This document shows, piece by piece, positions 31,219 to 40,306 of a stretch of 64,000 bases of DNA; position 1 is the first letter of the stretch; each line of letters starts with the position of its first letter. Both the position numbers and the translations under genes were made by a program. The DNA comes from JBFWWP01 sp050246115. Lineage in GTDB: Bacteria; Planctomycetota; UBA8108; UBA1146; JAJFFE01. The stretch is taken from NCBI GenBank assembly GCA_050246115.1, contig JBFWWP010000022.1, forward strand, positions 1 to 64,000, written 5' to 3'. Below the pieces are notes generated by a model, which made no database searches, was not told where the DNA came from, and saw only the letters and a list, made by a program, of their open reading frames with translations.

Positions 31219-33672
31219 ATGATTCCACTCATGAAGACACTGCGAACGAAGACACGCCTCGTCCCCGGCTTGGTGGCCCTGGCCGCGGCCCTCTGTGGAG
31301 CCACGACTTCGTTGGCGCAGGAGCGCGTCGCGCCGCCTGACCGCTTTCGACAGCTCGAAGAAGTGCTCCCTACGCCCAACGAAGTGCGCTCGGCCTCCGG
31401 GGCGCCCGGGCACCGCTATTGGCAGCAGCGCGCGGATCACGTGATCGATGTCCAAATCGACGATGCCCGCCAACATCTCACGGCTACCCAGTCGATCACC
31501 TATACGAATCGCTCGCCGGACACGCTTCGCTACCTGTGGTTGCAGCTCGACCAGAACATCTTCGAGCCGCATGCCGACGGACGCGCGAGCGAAACCGCGC
31601 CAAACTTCGACGAGTTCTCGTACGACGCGCTGCAGCGCCTGTTGGCTCTCGAGGACTTCGCCGGCGGGATGCGCGTGACCGCCGTCCGCGGGGCGCGCGG
31701 CGAGCCACTACCGCACGTCGTCGTACGGACCATGATGCGCGTCGACCTGCCGAGCCCGCTGGCCCCGGGCAGCTCGGTCACGTTCTCGGTCGATTGGAAC
31801 TACGCGATCAACGACGCCAAGAAGATTCGCGCACGATCCGGCTACGAGTACTTCGAGAAGGACGACAACTATCTCTACGAGATCGCGCAGTGGTTCCCGC
31901 GCATGGCGGCTTACACCGACGTCAATGGCTGGCAGCACAAGCAGTTCGTCGGATCCGGCGAGTTCACCCTCGAGTTCGGCGACTACTTGGTTCGGATCAC
32001 CGTTCCGGCTGACCACGTGGTGGCCGCGACCGGCGTCCTGCAGAACCCGGAGGACGTGCTGACGCCAGTCGCGCGCGAGCGGCTCGCGAGTGCCGAGCGG
32101 GCGGAGCGCCCGGTGTTCGTGGTCACGCCCGAGGAAGCCAAGGCCAACGAGTCATCGCGGGCTACGGCCACCAAGACCTGGATCTTTCGGGCACAGAACG
32201 TTCGTGACTTCGCTTTCGCCTCGTCGCGGAAGTTCATTTGGGATGCACAGCGGCATCACGTCGCGGGGCAGCGGGTCCTGGCCATGTCGTTCTATCCGAA
32301 CGAAGGGGAGCCGCTGTGGAGCCGGTACTCGACCCAGGCCATCATCCACACGCTCGATGTGTATTCGCGGTACACGTTCACGTACCCGTATCCGGTCGCC
32401 ATCTCGGTAAATGGTCCGGTGGGCGGTATGGAGTACCCGATGATCTGTTTCAACGGACCGCGCCCCGAAGAAGACGGTACCTACTCGAAGCGGACGAAGT
32501 ACGGCTTGATCTCGGTCATCATCCACGAAGTCGGTCACAACTACTTTCCCATGATCGTCAACAGCGATGAACGGCAGTGGACTTGGATGGACGAGGGATT
32601 GAACACCTTCGTGCAGTTCTTGGCCGAACAAGAGTGGGAGCGGGACTACCCCTCACGTCGGGGTGAGCCGCAGCACATCGTCGAGTTCATGAAGAGTGAG
32701 AATCAAGTCCCGATCATGACGAACTCCGAGTCGCTTCTACAGTTCGGGAACAACGCCTACGCCAAGCCAGCGACGGCGCTGAACATCCTGCGCGAGACGA
32801 TCCTCGGCCGGGAACTCTTCGACTTCGCGTTTCGGGAGTACGCACAGCGCTGGATGTTCAAGCGGCCGCAGCCCGCTGACTTCTTTCGCACCATGGAGGA
32901 TGCTTCGGCCGTGGATCTAGACTGGTTCTGGCGCGGCTGGTTCTACTCCACGGACGCCGTCGACATCGCGATCGAAGCCGTGCGCCTCTACACGCTGGAC
33001 ACGCTCGATCCCGATATCGACAAGCCCCGTCGCGTCCAGGACCGTGAGCGGGAGCCGGTGACTCGGAGCGAAGAGCGCAACCGTGGGTTGGTCAGGCGAG
33101 CTGACCTCTTCGCCGAGTTGAACGACTTCTACAACGACTACGACGAACTCGACGTCACCGAGAAGGATCGGGAGAAGTTCCGGAAGATCCTCGAGGACAT
33201 GAAGCCCGAGGAGATTGCCTTGCTCTCCGTGGAGCGCCGCTTCTACGCGCTCGACTTCGAGAACAAAGGCGGCCTCGTCATGCCGGTGATCCTCGAGATC
33301 ACCTACGCCGATGGCTCGCAAGAGGAACTGCGACTGCCGGCCGAGATCTGGCGCCGCAACCCGCAGCGAGTTTCGCGCCTCGTGATGACGACCCGCGAGA
33401 TCACGTCGATCGTGGTGGACCCGCACCTCGAGACGGCGGACGTCGACCTCACGAACAATCACTGGCCGCGGCGGCCGATCGAGTCGCGGTTCAAGCTGTT
33501 CCGGCGTGAGAAGGAGAAGAACCCGATGCAGGACGCACTGCCGGACTCCGAGGCCAAGGCGTCGCCGTCGTCCGACGGTGCGACGAAGCCGGAGGGCGGC
33601 ACGACGACTTCGGAAGACGGTCGAGCGGCACCGGTCGTCACCCCGCGAGAGGATCTCCGTCGTGGCCGCTAG
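31219..33672 (+). CDS. Exported M1-family metallopeptidase
   Basis: The protein has 817 residues. A signal peptide (TRLVPGLVALAAALCGATTS, cleavage after SLA) leads into an M1-type protein: a beta-sandwich N-domain, the substrate-site GGMEYP (GPVGGMEYPMICF), the zinc motif HEVGHNYF and the third ligand Glu in WTWMDEGLNTF, 18 residues after the second His. A long C-terminal extension rich in acidic and charged residues follows the catalytic domain. It probably cleaves peptides in the periplasm. The stop overlaps the start of the DUF6702 gene. A second ATG four codons in is an alternative start. Confidence 0.9.
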   Translation: MIPLMKTLRTKTRLVPGLVALAAALCGATTSLAQERVAPPDRFRQLEEVLPTPNEVRSASGAPGHRYWQQRADHVIDVQIDDARQHLTATQSITYTNRSPDTLRYLWLQLDQNIFEPHADGRASETAPNFDEFSYDALQRLLALEDFAGGMRVTAVRGARGEPLPHVVVRTMMRVDLPSPLAPGSSVTFSVDWNYAINDAKKIRARSGYEYFEKDDNYLYEIAQWFPRMAAYTDVNGWQHKQFVGSGEFTLEFGDYLVRITVPADHVVAATGVLQNPEDVLTPVARERLASAERAERPVFVVTPEEAKANESSRATATKTWIFRAQNVRDFAFASSRKFIWDAQRHHVAGQRVLAMSFYPNEGEPLWSRYSTQAIIHTLDVYSRYTFTYPYPVAISVNGPVGGMEYPMICFNGPRPEEDGTYSKRTKYGLISVIIHEVGHNYFPMIVNSDERQWTWMDEGLNTFVQFLAEQEWERDYPSRRGEPQHIVEFMKSENQVPIMTNSESLLQFGNNAYAKPATALNILRETILGRELFDFAFREYAQRWMFKRPQPADFFRTMEDASAVDLDWFWRGWFYSTDAVDIAIEAVRLYTLDTLDPDIDKPRRVQDREREPVTRSEERNRGLVRRADLFAELNDFYNDYDELDVTEKDREKFRKILEDMKPEEIALLSVERRFYALDFENKGGLVMPVILEITYADGSQEELRLPAEIWRRNPQRVSRLVMTTREITSIVVDPHLETADVDLTNNHWPRRPIESRFKLFRREKEKNPMQDALPDSEAKASPSSDGATKPEGGTTTSEDGRAAPVVTPREDLRRGR

Positions 33673-34333
33673 CGAGACACGAAGGTTCTACAGCGAGGGC
33701 TATCGGTTTGCCGGCGTCGCCGGATTGATGTGGGGTTTGATCTGCTTCGCTGCCGGCGTGGCGCACGCGCATCCCTACCATACCAGTACAGCGCACGTCG
33801 AACTGGACCGGGAAACCCAACGACTCCAAGTCGGGCTGCGGGTCGCAATCGCAGACCTCGAGGAGGCTTTGAGTGCGCGCCTGGCGCAAACGTTTCGGGT
33901 GTGTTCGAGCGCGCAGGTGGAAACCGAGGTCGCAGCCTATGTGGGCGCGAACCTGCAGTTCCGCGCACCGGGGAGTGAGCCCCTCCCACTCCTCTGGGTC
34001 GGCAAGGAAGTCGACCAGGAGTCGGCATGGCTCTACTTCGAAGTCGCACTCGCCGAGATCGACGGGGCGCGACTTTCCATGACGCTCTTTCACGAAGTTC
34101 ACCCGGAGCACATCGCCACAGTAACCTTCGTGGACGGCGAGCGCCAGCGCACGATGTGTTTCAGCCGCAAGACTGCCTCGCAGGAGGTCCAGTTGTCCCC
34201 ACCGAGTCGCGGCGAGTCTGGCGCGAGGCGAACCGCGCTCCGACTCGCACCCAGGGAAGGGGTGGGACCGATCGCAAGATTCGAGGAATCCAACCGGATG
34301 TGGAAAGAGAGGGTGTCTCGTGACCGCAAGTAG
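33662..34333 (+). CDS. Exported DUF6702-family protein
   Basis: The protein has 223 residues from a GTG preceded by GAGAGGA. A hydrophobic segment (GVAGLMWGLICFAAGVAHA) with cleavage before HPYH fits a signal peptide. The mature start, HPYHTSTAHVELDRETQRLQ, and the IADLEEAL segment match the DUF6702 pattern, in which an N-terminal HPxH is conserved and which often lies beside M1 metallopeptidases. The C-terminal 60 residues are less like the family. It overlaps the metallopeptidase gene by 11 bases and the next gene by 14, indicating one coupled operon. The function of the family is unknown. Confidence 0.7.
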   Translation: MAASETRRFYSEGYRFAGVAGLMWGLICFAAGVAHAHPYHTSTAHVELDRETQRLQVGLRVAIADLEEALSARLAQTFRVCSSAQVETEVAAYVGANLQFRAPGSEPLPLLWVGKEVDQESAWLYFEVALAEIDGARLSMTLFHEVHPEHIATVTFVDGERQRTMCFSRKTASQEVQLSPPSRGESGARRTALRLAPREGVGPIARFEESNRMWKERVSRDRK

Positions 34334-35729
34334 TTTGGGTCGAGTCGCCGGGGCCTGCTGGATCGCGTGCAGCATGGGGAGCTTGGCCTTCGGCGGTACC
34401 ACGGTGACGATGCGCGCGCTGGGCGACGACCTCCAAGTCGTTGCCGGATCGAGTTCAGCCGCCTTCTGCGCCGGCGTCTTCACGATCGACGTAGCGGCCA
34501 ACACCGCCACGTACTACGTCGTGACTTCGAACCTCGCCAGTGGGGAGACCATCGCGGCCATCCACGGACCGGCCGATCCGGGGCAGGCGGGGAGCCATGT
34601 CCACTCCATGCCTCTGGGGCCGGTGAAGATGGGCGTTTGGAACTTTGACGAGGCCCAGGAAGCCGACTTGCTAGCCGGGCGTTTCTACATCGACATCCAC
34701 TCGAACGCGTTTCCCGATGGCGAAGTGCGCGGCCAAATCTGCGACATGGTGTGCACCATCGACGGGCTGCAGCCCAATCCCTCGCCGGGTTCTGCCGGTC
34801 GTGGCTTCGGGATCTTCAGCATCGACATCGCGAACAATCTGCTGAGCTACCATATCGAGTACACGGGCTTGAGTTCTCCCGAGTTCGTCTCTCATATCCA
34901 TTGTCCGGGCAACTTTGGCGAGAACGATCCGCTGCCCCCGCACACTCTGCCCGCGGGACCGCTCAAGGTGGGAAGCTGGAGCTATCCCGATGAGTTCGAG
35001 GACGACATTCTAGAGGGACGATCCTATGTTCTGGTGCACAGCACCATGTTCCCCGGCGGCGAGATCCGTGGCCAGATCATTCCTTCGCTGAGTCCGCTCG
35101 ACGCTAGCCAAGAAGTTCAAACCCCGCCGGTGGTCAGTCCCGGAGTCGGGTACGCCTTGTTCGCCGTGAACCGCGCCCAGAACATGCTCGGCTTCAACGT
35201 TCGTTACGCCGACCTGACGGGCATGCAGACGGTGGCGCACATCCATGGACCTGCGGCTCCGGGTGCCAACGGTGGGATCGTCGTGGCGCTGCCGACCGGC
35301 AACCCGAAGATCGGCGCCGTTGCCCTGACGCCTGGCAACATGGCGGACTTCGACGCCGGTCTCCTCTACGTGAACATCCACTCGTCGACCTTCACACTCG
35401 GCGAGGTTCGTGGACAGATTCTGCCGCCGCCGCCTCCCCCGACCCCGCCCGGCGTGCAGTTCATTCGCGGGGACTGCAACGGGGATGCCGCTTACAACAT
35501 CGCGGACGCTGTCAGCGGCCTCGGTGTCTTGTTCTCGGGCTCCGGCCCGGAGTCGTGCACCGACGCCTGCGACGCCAATGACGACGGTCAGTTCAACATC
35601 GCCGACATGATCTCGATCTTGGGTGACTTGTTCAGCGGCGATCCGCTTCCGCCTGCGCCGCACCCCGGTTGTGGGTTGGACCCGACCCTGGATGGCATCG
35701 ACTGCGCCGCGTCTAGCTCCTGCCCATAG
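34320..35729 (+). CDS. Secreted protein with three CHRD domains and dockerin-like tail
   Basis: The protein has 469 residues from a GTG with AGAGGG upstream. After a signal peptide (ACWIACSMGSLAFGG) come three CHRD-type domains, each with an AHIHGPA or SHIHCP motif and a closing strand such as FPDGEVRGQI, FPGGEIRGQI and FTLGEVRGQI. The C-terminus carries calcium-loop repeats (GDCNGDAAYNIADAVSGLG and DANDDGQFNIADMISILG) and ends CGLDPTLDGIDC and CP. This tail matches that of the S8 protease at 14570. CHRD domains are named after chordin and are found in bacterial surface proteins. Its overlap with the DUF6702 gene suggests joint action with the metallopeptidase. Confidence 0.85.
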   Translation: MTASSLGRVAGACWIACSMGSLAFGGTTVTMRALGDDLQVVAGSSSAAFCAGVFTIDVAANTATYYVVTSNLASGETIAAIHGPADPGQAGSHVHSMPLGPVKMGVWNFDEAQEADLLAGRFYIDIHSNAFPDGEVRGQICDMVCTIDGLQPNPSPGSAGRGFGIFSIDIANNLLSYHIEYTGLSSPEFVSHIHCPGNFGENDPLPPHTLPAGPLKVGSWSYPDEFEDDILEGRSYVLVHSTMFPGGEIRGQIIPSLSPLDASQEVQTPPVVSPGVGYALFAVNRAQNMLGFNVRYADLTGMQTVAHIHGPAAPGANGGIVVALPTGNPKIGAVALTPGNMADFDAGLLYVNIHSSTFTLGEVRGQILPPPPPPTPPGVQFIRGDCNGDAAYNIADAVSGLGVLFSGSGPESCTDACDANDDGQFNIADMISILGDLFSGDPLPPAPHPGCGLDPTLDGIDCAASSSCP

Positions 35730-35762
35730 CAATGGCCTTGTGGCGCCACTGCGGAACGCGCC

Positions 35763-36989
35763 TCACTTCCGAGGCTTGTTTCGCAGTGGGGCCGCGGCGG
35801 TGCTGCGAACCCAACGATACTCGCGCGCGATGCCGCGAATCTGGCGCTCCGGCGAGCGGCCGCTGGCCAGCAGCGGCCAGGTGTAGGTTTCGATCACCAG
35901 CGCGGGTGGTTGCGGATGCCGCAGGGCGAAGCGAAGCGCGCGCTCCGTGTCGGCGCGCGTCGTACCCAAGCGACCGATCCGCGCACTCGACAGCGGCACG
36001 TGGAAGTGGCACCGGACCTCGGTGACGTCCCGCAGATCGACGGCGTCCAAGTGCGAGAGGTCGGCGCCACGCACGAGCGTGTGGTCTTCGCGCCGCGCCG
36101 CGAATTGGTGCAGGTAGCGGGGCTCGTCGTAGTGACGCAGTTCCTGGAACGCCGACGCGCGGCGCCCTGGCCGCTCGAGCGCGAGTGCGCTCGTCAGGTG
36201 GAGCTTCCCCACGCTCAGCCCTGCAGCCTCGAGTTTCCGCCACTCCTGCACCGGATCCCGAAACAGAACCGATTGGTGGCAGACGTCGAGATTGACCTGG
36301 AAGTGGCGCTGAAAGAGGTCGGCCGCGGCGGCGCGCGCGAGGCGCAGCGGGCGGGCGATGACCTCCGCCAACTTGGGGCGTAGGAAGCGATCGACGAGCG
36401 CAACGACATCATCCGCGGTTTCGAGCGTGGTGTCGGGCTCGGGCTCGACCGTGAGCACCAGGCGCTTGCCCGTACGCCGCTCGATCTCTGCCAGGTGGCG
36501 CACGGTGAGCAAGTAGTGGCCCGCCATGCGCTCGAAGTCGCGCTGCTCGTGGCCCCAACTCCGGTAGGTTCCGCCGAGCGTGGAGATCGTCGCCGTGAGG
36601 CCGTCCGGCGCGAGGATCGCCAGCAGGTCGGCGGCCCGCTGCGTGAGCACCGCACGTTCTCGGGTGGTCCAAGGCGGAGAGTACACCTGCTCCTTCACGC
36701 GTCGGGCGTGAAAGTCCTGGAGCGGGAAGGCGTTCACCGTGAGGGCGAACAGTCCGCGCTCTTCCAGACGCGCGCGGAGGTCGGCCGCCGCGCGCGGAGC
36801 CGCGAGTTCTCTCAGGAGCGTACGGCCAACCCTCGGGGCGATGCCAAACGGACCATCGGCGCGCACGCGATCACGCACCGGCACGACATAGCGGTCGATC
36901 GCGTCGAGCAACTGCCGCCGGGTGTCGCCTCGGTGGACGTTCATCTCGTACGAGAGAAGGTACTTTCGTCCGCGCGCTCGCAGAATCAT
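35763..36989 (-). CDS. EboE-like TIM-barrel protein
   Basis: The protein has 408 residues. FGIAPRVGRTLLREL, GLFALTVNAFPLQDFHARRV, KEQVYSPPWTTRERAVLTQR and LTATISTLGGTY match the EboE family (metabolite-traffic protein), a TIM barrel related to xylose-isomerase-like sugar-phosphate isomerases. EboE belongs to the eboABCDEF cluster, which moves isoprenoid-linked metabolites to the periplasm in cyanobacteria and other bacteria. No other ebo gene is visible here. Conserved acidic and histidine residues (TVEPEPDT, NLDVCH) suggest a metal site. It lies 13 bases downstream of a lipoprotein gene on the same strand and is probably co-transcribed with it. Confidence 0.7.
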   Translation of the reverse strand: MILRARGRKYLLSYEMNVHRGDTRRQLLDAIDRYVVPVRDRVRADGPFGIAPRVGRTLLRELAAPRAAADLRARLEERGLFALTVNAFPLQDFHARRVKEQVYSPPWTTRERAVLTQRAADLLAILAPDGLTATISTLGGTYRSWGHEQRDFERMAGHYLLTVRHLAEIERRTGKRLVLTVEPEPDTTLETADDVVALVDRFLRPKLAEVIARPLRLARAAAADLFQRHFQVNLDVCHQSVLFRDPVQEWRKLEAAGLSVGKLHLTSALALERPGRRASAFQELRHYDEPRYLHQFAARREDHTLVRGADLSHLDAVDLRDVTEVRCHFHVPLSSARIGRLGTTRADTERALRFALRHPQPPALVIETYTWPLLASGRSPERQIRGIAREYRWVRSTAAAPLRNKPRK

Positions 36990-37002
36990 CGGCCGCCGGG
37001 GC

Positions 37003-37875
37003 TCAGTCTTCGCTGGCTTGGAGGCTGAGGTTCCCCACGCCTTTGAAGCTCGAGTGGGCGGTATCGGCCGGGATTCCGTAGAGCATTGCGTGGCCGTCGA
37101 TGTTCAGCAGGTCGATGCCGTCGCGGTTGCCGCGCGCGGTGACCGTGCCGGTAACATGCTGAATGCTCAGCTTGCCTCCGGAGTCGGTCACGTCGATTTC
37201 ACCGTCCGCCATCGTCACCAACAACGCAGAGCCTGCGTCGCGGATTTGAATCCGCCCCGAGACCTCCGTCACTTCGGTCGGTCCCCCTTGGTTCAGGAGG
37301 TCGATGCCCCCGCGAACCCGCCGAATCATGACCGGACCACTGGCATTCTCGATGCGCACCCCGCGATCGAGCGCCGACACATCGATCGCGCCGCCGCCGT
37401 CGACGATGCTCACCGCGACGCCCGCCGGTACCTGGACCACGAGGTCGACCTGATAGCTCCGACCCCCGGCCCCGAGCACCGGTTCGCTGACCACGAGCAC
37501 GGGGTTCTCGGTCTCGGTCGACTGGAGGCTGACCTCGACCTCGCGGCAGATCCGCTCGGATTCGGCTGGGTTCTCGGCCCATGCCCAGATCACCGATCGC
37601 ACTTCGAGAGTGCCGGAAGTCGTCCCCTCGACCCGCAGGGGGCCCTCGCCACAGCGGATGCTCAAGGTCTTCACGTGCGCCGCCGGGACGTTCTCGAAGT
37701 CGCGGTTTCGCGTCCACTCCGACCGCCCGCGTTGCGGCGTGGTGACTTCTTCGTCGATCCTGGGCGCCGCGCTCGAACCACCTGCCGTCACCGGGGGCGT
37801 ACTCGTTCGCGGCGCAGCGAGTTCGCATGCGGACAAGCAAGACACGGCCAACAGGAGCGCAGCGGTGCGTAGCAT
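37003..37875 (-). CDS. Lipoprotein with DUF4097-like beta-solenoid domain
   Basis: The protein has 290 residues. MLRTAALLLAVSCLSAC is a lipoprotein signal with lipobox LSAC. After a Thr/Ser/Pro linker comes a beta-solenoid of short repeats such as GGGAIDVSALDRGVRIENAS and VRGGIDLLNQGGPTEVTEVS, typical of DUF4097/GIN-type putative adhesin domains. It is first of two genes with the EboE-like gene. AAAGGG lies a few bases before the ATG. Its function is unknown; an envelope location is well supported. Confidence 0.75.
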   Translation of the reverse strand: MLRTAALLLAVSCLSACELAAPRTSTPPVTAGGSSAAPRIDEEVTTPQRGRSEWTRNRDFENVPAAHVKTLSIRCGEGPLRVEGTTSGTLEVRSVIWAWAENPAESERICREVEVSLQSTETENPVLVVSEPVLGAGGRSYQVDLVVQVPAGVAVSIVDGGGAIDVSALDRGVRIENASGPVMIRRVRGGIDLLNQGGPTEVTEVSGRIQIRDAGSALLVTMADGEIDVTDSGGKLSIQHVTGTVTARGNRDGIDLLNIDGHAMLYGIPADTAHSSFKGVGNLSLQASED

Positions 37876-38249
37876 GGGGAGGCCCTTTCCGATCTGAGGC
37901 TCGGGGTCGTTGGGTGAGGCCGCCCGTATGCCGCCCTTGGACCTGGGGTCAGATGGCGCGCGGCGAACGAGCGACAAGCGCGGCAGTATATGCCACAAAG
38001 GGCGGCGCGGCGCCTCCTTTGGCCGGCAGAATCCGGCCGCTCCGACGGATCGATGCCGACGCGACGCATACCCAAGAGCCCGCGTACTCCCGCACCCCCC
38101 GCGCCCAGGGATCGCGGACAGCCTGTCCGCACCCGGCCTCGCGCCACGGAACCTCGTTCCACCCGGGCCCCACACTTACCACCAGCTTGGCGCGGCGAAA
38201 CGGCTTCCCCCAATCCCCCGAGAAGGCTCGTCTTCGGCGCTGCTCTCTT

Positions 38250-38272
38250 GGGGGGGCCTTTCGCAAGCCCCC
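38250..38272 (+). promoter_or_regulatory. Leader hairpin similar to that before the YhhQ-type gene
   Basis: A run of G followed by CCTT pairs across a TCGC loop with AAGCCCCC, with one bulged C. The right arm AAGCCCCCTCG is identical in sequence to that at 26187-26197. It lies about 140 bases before the MoxR start. It could be a dispersed repeat or a leader structure. Confidence 0.45.
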
Positions 38273-38287
38273 TCGCGCCACGCGCGA

Positions 38288-38353
38288 ACTCGAGTTGCTT
38301 GTGAATGCGCTTGATTCGAGACTCGAGTTGCTTGTGAATGCGCTTGATTCGGG
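38288..38353 (+). repeat. 33-bp tandem duplication
   Basis: Two adjacent copies of a 33-bp unit begin ACTCGAGTTGCTTGTGAATG and continue CGCTTGATTCG, differing only in the last two bases. They lie 60-125 bases before the MoxR start, where promoter elements would be expected, so the duplication may have doubled a binding site. Confidence 0.8.
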
Positions 38354-38412
38354 GCTAGTCCCGGGGTTCCCGGAAGTGCACCCGCGCGCCGTAGCGAAAG
38401 GCTTACCGTTCC

Positions 38413-39423
38413 ATGAGTGACTTAGAAGATCGGCTGGCACGGTTTCGCGACGACTTCGGACGGATTCGCGCCGAACTCGGCAAGGTCATCGTGGGCCAGG
38501 ACGAGGTGATCACCAACACCTTGATTGCGCTGTTCGGCGGTGGGCATTGCCTCCTCGAAGGAGTGCCGGGGCTCGGCAAGACCCTGTTGGTGCGTACTCT
38601 CGCGGCGGTGCTCGACCTCGGCTACTCCCGGATTCAATTCACGCCGGACCTCATGCCGGCGGACATCATCGGCACGCGCATCGTCATGGAGGACGAACAA
38701 GGGCGGAAGCGGTTCGAGTTTCAGCCGGGCCCAATCTTCGGGCAGATCATCCTGGCCGACGAGGTCAACCGCGCGACCCCCAAGACTCAGTCTGCCCTTC
38801 TCGAAGCGATGCAGGAGAAGACCGTTACCGTGGGGCGCGACCACCGTCGTCTCGATCTGCCGTTTCTGGTGCTCGCAACCCAGAACCCGCTGGAGATGGA
38901 CGGCACTTATCCGCTCCCCGAGGCCCAGCTCGATCGGTTTCTGTTCAAGGTCCTGGTCGAGTTTCCGACGCGGCAAGAACTCAACGAAGTGCTCGGCCGC
39001 ACGACGGATGCCTATGAAGCGTCACCCGGCAAAGTGATGGACGGTCCGCAGATCTTGGCCGCCCAGCAGCTGGTTCGTGAAGTCGTCGTGGCTCCACATG
39101 TGCGCGACTACGTTTCGCGGATGATCCTCGCGACGCACCCTCACGATAGCAGCGCCCCCGAGAGCGTCCGTCGTTACGTGCGCTACGGTGCGAGCCCGCG
39201 CGGCGCGCAGGCCCTGATCCTCGGCGGCAAGATTCGTGCGGCGCTCGACCGACGGATCAACGTCGCCTTCGCTGACATCCGCGCCACGATCGGCCCGGCA
39301 CTGCGCCATCGAATGCTCCTCAACTTCGAGGGGGAGGCCGAGGGCCAGCGCCCCGACGTCTTGCTCGAGGACGTCGTCGCCGCGGTGCCCGAAATCCCGG
39401 CCGACGCCCTCCTGGCTTCGTAG
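38413..39423 (+). CDS. MoxR-family AAA+ ATPase
   Basis: The protein has 336 residues. Walker A is GVPGLGKT at 50-57, followed by RIQFTPDLMPADIIGT, Walker B in IILADEVNRATPKTQSALLE, and the sensor LATQNPLEMDGTYPLPEAQL, all diagnostic of MoxR. MoxR proteins usually act as chaperones with von Willebrand factor A partners or DUF58 proteins. None is encoded next to it here: the following gene is on the other strand. The partner, if present, must lie elsewhere. Confidence 0.95.
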   Translation: MSDLEDRLARFRDDFGRIRAELGKVIVGQDEVITNTLIALFGGGHCLLEGVPGLGKTLLVRTLAAVLDLGYSRIQFTPDLMPADIIGTRIVMEDEQGRKRFEFQPGPIFGQIILADEVNRATPKTQSALLEAMQEKTVTVGRDHRRLDLPFLVLATQNPLEMDGTYPLPEAQLDRFLFKVLVEFPTRQELNEVLGRTTDAYEASPGKVMDGPQILAAQQLVREVVVAPHVRDYVSRMILATHPHDSSAPESVRRYVRYGASPRGAQALILGGKIRAALDRRINVAFADIRATIGPALRHRMLLNFEGEAEGQRPDVLLEDVVAAVPEIPADALLAS

Positions 39424-39445
39424 CGCCGCCGGGAGAAACCGGTCG

Positions 39446-40306
39446 TCACGGCTCGACGCGAACGAACTCGGTGTCGTCTTGCTGGTACTTCACCAGTTGC
39501 CCGTCCGGGGTCACCCAAAGCGACGCGGCGAACGTGGTGTGATGGAAGTACCAACGCGAGGTTCCGGGTGGGTCGGTGTCGGCCGGCGCCTGGCGGTTGA
39601 ACTGGATCTTCAGCATCTCACCCCCCGACGGCTCGAACAGTTGCAGCGAAGGTGAGCCGCGGCGGGCGAGCAAGGCCGCAACCACCACCCAGTGCTCGAA
39701 CGCCTGGCGTTCCAGCACGAAGACCTCGCCCTCGATCAAGTGCTCCTTCGTCTGCGTCTGCCCCTTGGAGAGGTCCGAGAACTGGGTCGTGGCCGCCCCT
39801 TCCGTGAAAGTGCAGCTGACCTGGCGTCCCCCAGCGAGGCCCGGGCTGGCGAACGAGTTGATGGTCTGCTTCATGCGCAGGGGGTGGAGCCCAGGGTCGA
39901 GCCAAGTCTCGGTGGAGGAGATCAGGCGGCGCCCGCGGCCCGAGTAGTCGAAGGTACCTTCGAGCAGTCGCTCGGGCTTACCCTCCACGGGGCGCCATTG
40001 AACCCGCACGGTTCCGGTCGGCTCGCCGCTGTAAGTCACCCGGTAGTTCACTGCTTGCTGCGCGGGGAACGCGAAGGGGACTTCGTCCGAAACTGCAGCG
40101 GGATCGGCCGCGGGCGCGGCGGGTCGAGTCGTTGCGGGCCCAGACGTCGGTGTCTCAGACGTCGGTGTCTCAGGCGTCGGTGTCTCAGGCGTCGGTGTCT
40201 CAGACGTCGGTCTCTCGGGCGGCCGAACCTGACCTGAAGTCTGTTGACCCGCCACGAGGGTGGTCCAAAGCGTCAGGGCACTCGCCAAAAATTCATGGAA
40301 CAACAT
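39446..40306 (-). CDS. Exported protein of unknown function with Thr/Pro repeat linker
   Basis: The protein has 286 residues. The start MLFHEFLASALTLWTTLVAG is signal-like and is preceded by GGAGA. A linker of five-residue repeats (TSETPTPETPTPETPTSETP) follows, encoded by a 15-base repeat. The C-terminal 200 residues form a beta-rich domain (AVNYRVTYSGEPTGTVRVQW) of the kind seen in DUF3108-like periplasmic proteins, though that match is not certain. It is convergent with the MoxR gene, 22 bases from its end. Length variation of the repeat between strains would be expected. Confidence 0.65.
   Translation of the reverse strand: MLFHEFLASALTLWTTLVAGQQTSGQVRPPERPTSETPTPETPTPETPTSETPTSGPATTRPAAPAADPAAVSDEVPFAFPAQQAVNYRVTYSGEPTGTVRVQWRPVEGKPERLLEGTFDYSGRGRRLISSTETWLDPGLHPLRMKQTINSFASPGLAGGRQVSCTFTEGAATTQFSDLSKGQTQTKEHLIEGEVFVLERQAFEHWVVVAALLARRGSPSLQLFEPSGGEMLKIQFNRQAPADTDPPGTSRWYFHHTTFAASLWVTPDGQLVKYQQDDTEFVRVEP
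40141..40217 (-). repeat. 15-bp coding tandem repeat, about five units
   Basis: The plus strand reads about five copies of CAGACGTCGGTGTCT or its one-base variant CAGGCGTCGGTGTCT. On the coding strand they give the Thr-Pro-Glu-Thr and Thr-Ser-Glu-Thr units of the linker. This is a microsatellite-like expansion inside a gene and not a CRISPR array, as there are no spacers. Confidence 0.8.

Larger units (their letters stand above)
37876..38412. other. Divergent intergenic region with hairpin and tandem repeat
   Basis: About 540 bases separate the lipoprotein start from the MoxR start. No gene is supported. The right half holds a G-rich hairpin (38250-38272) and a 33-bp tandem duplication (38288-38353), both described separately. 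Confidence 0.45.

Noticed and set aside
40141..40217. Short regular repeats that might suggest a CRISPR array
   Set aside because: The 15-base units are contiguous with no spacers and lie inside a coding frame, giving a Thr/Pro linker.
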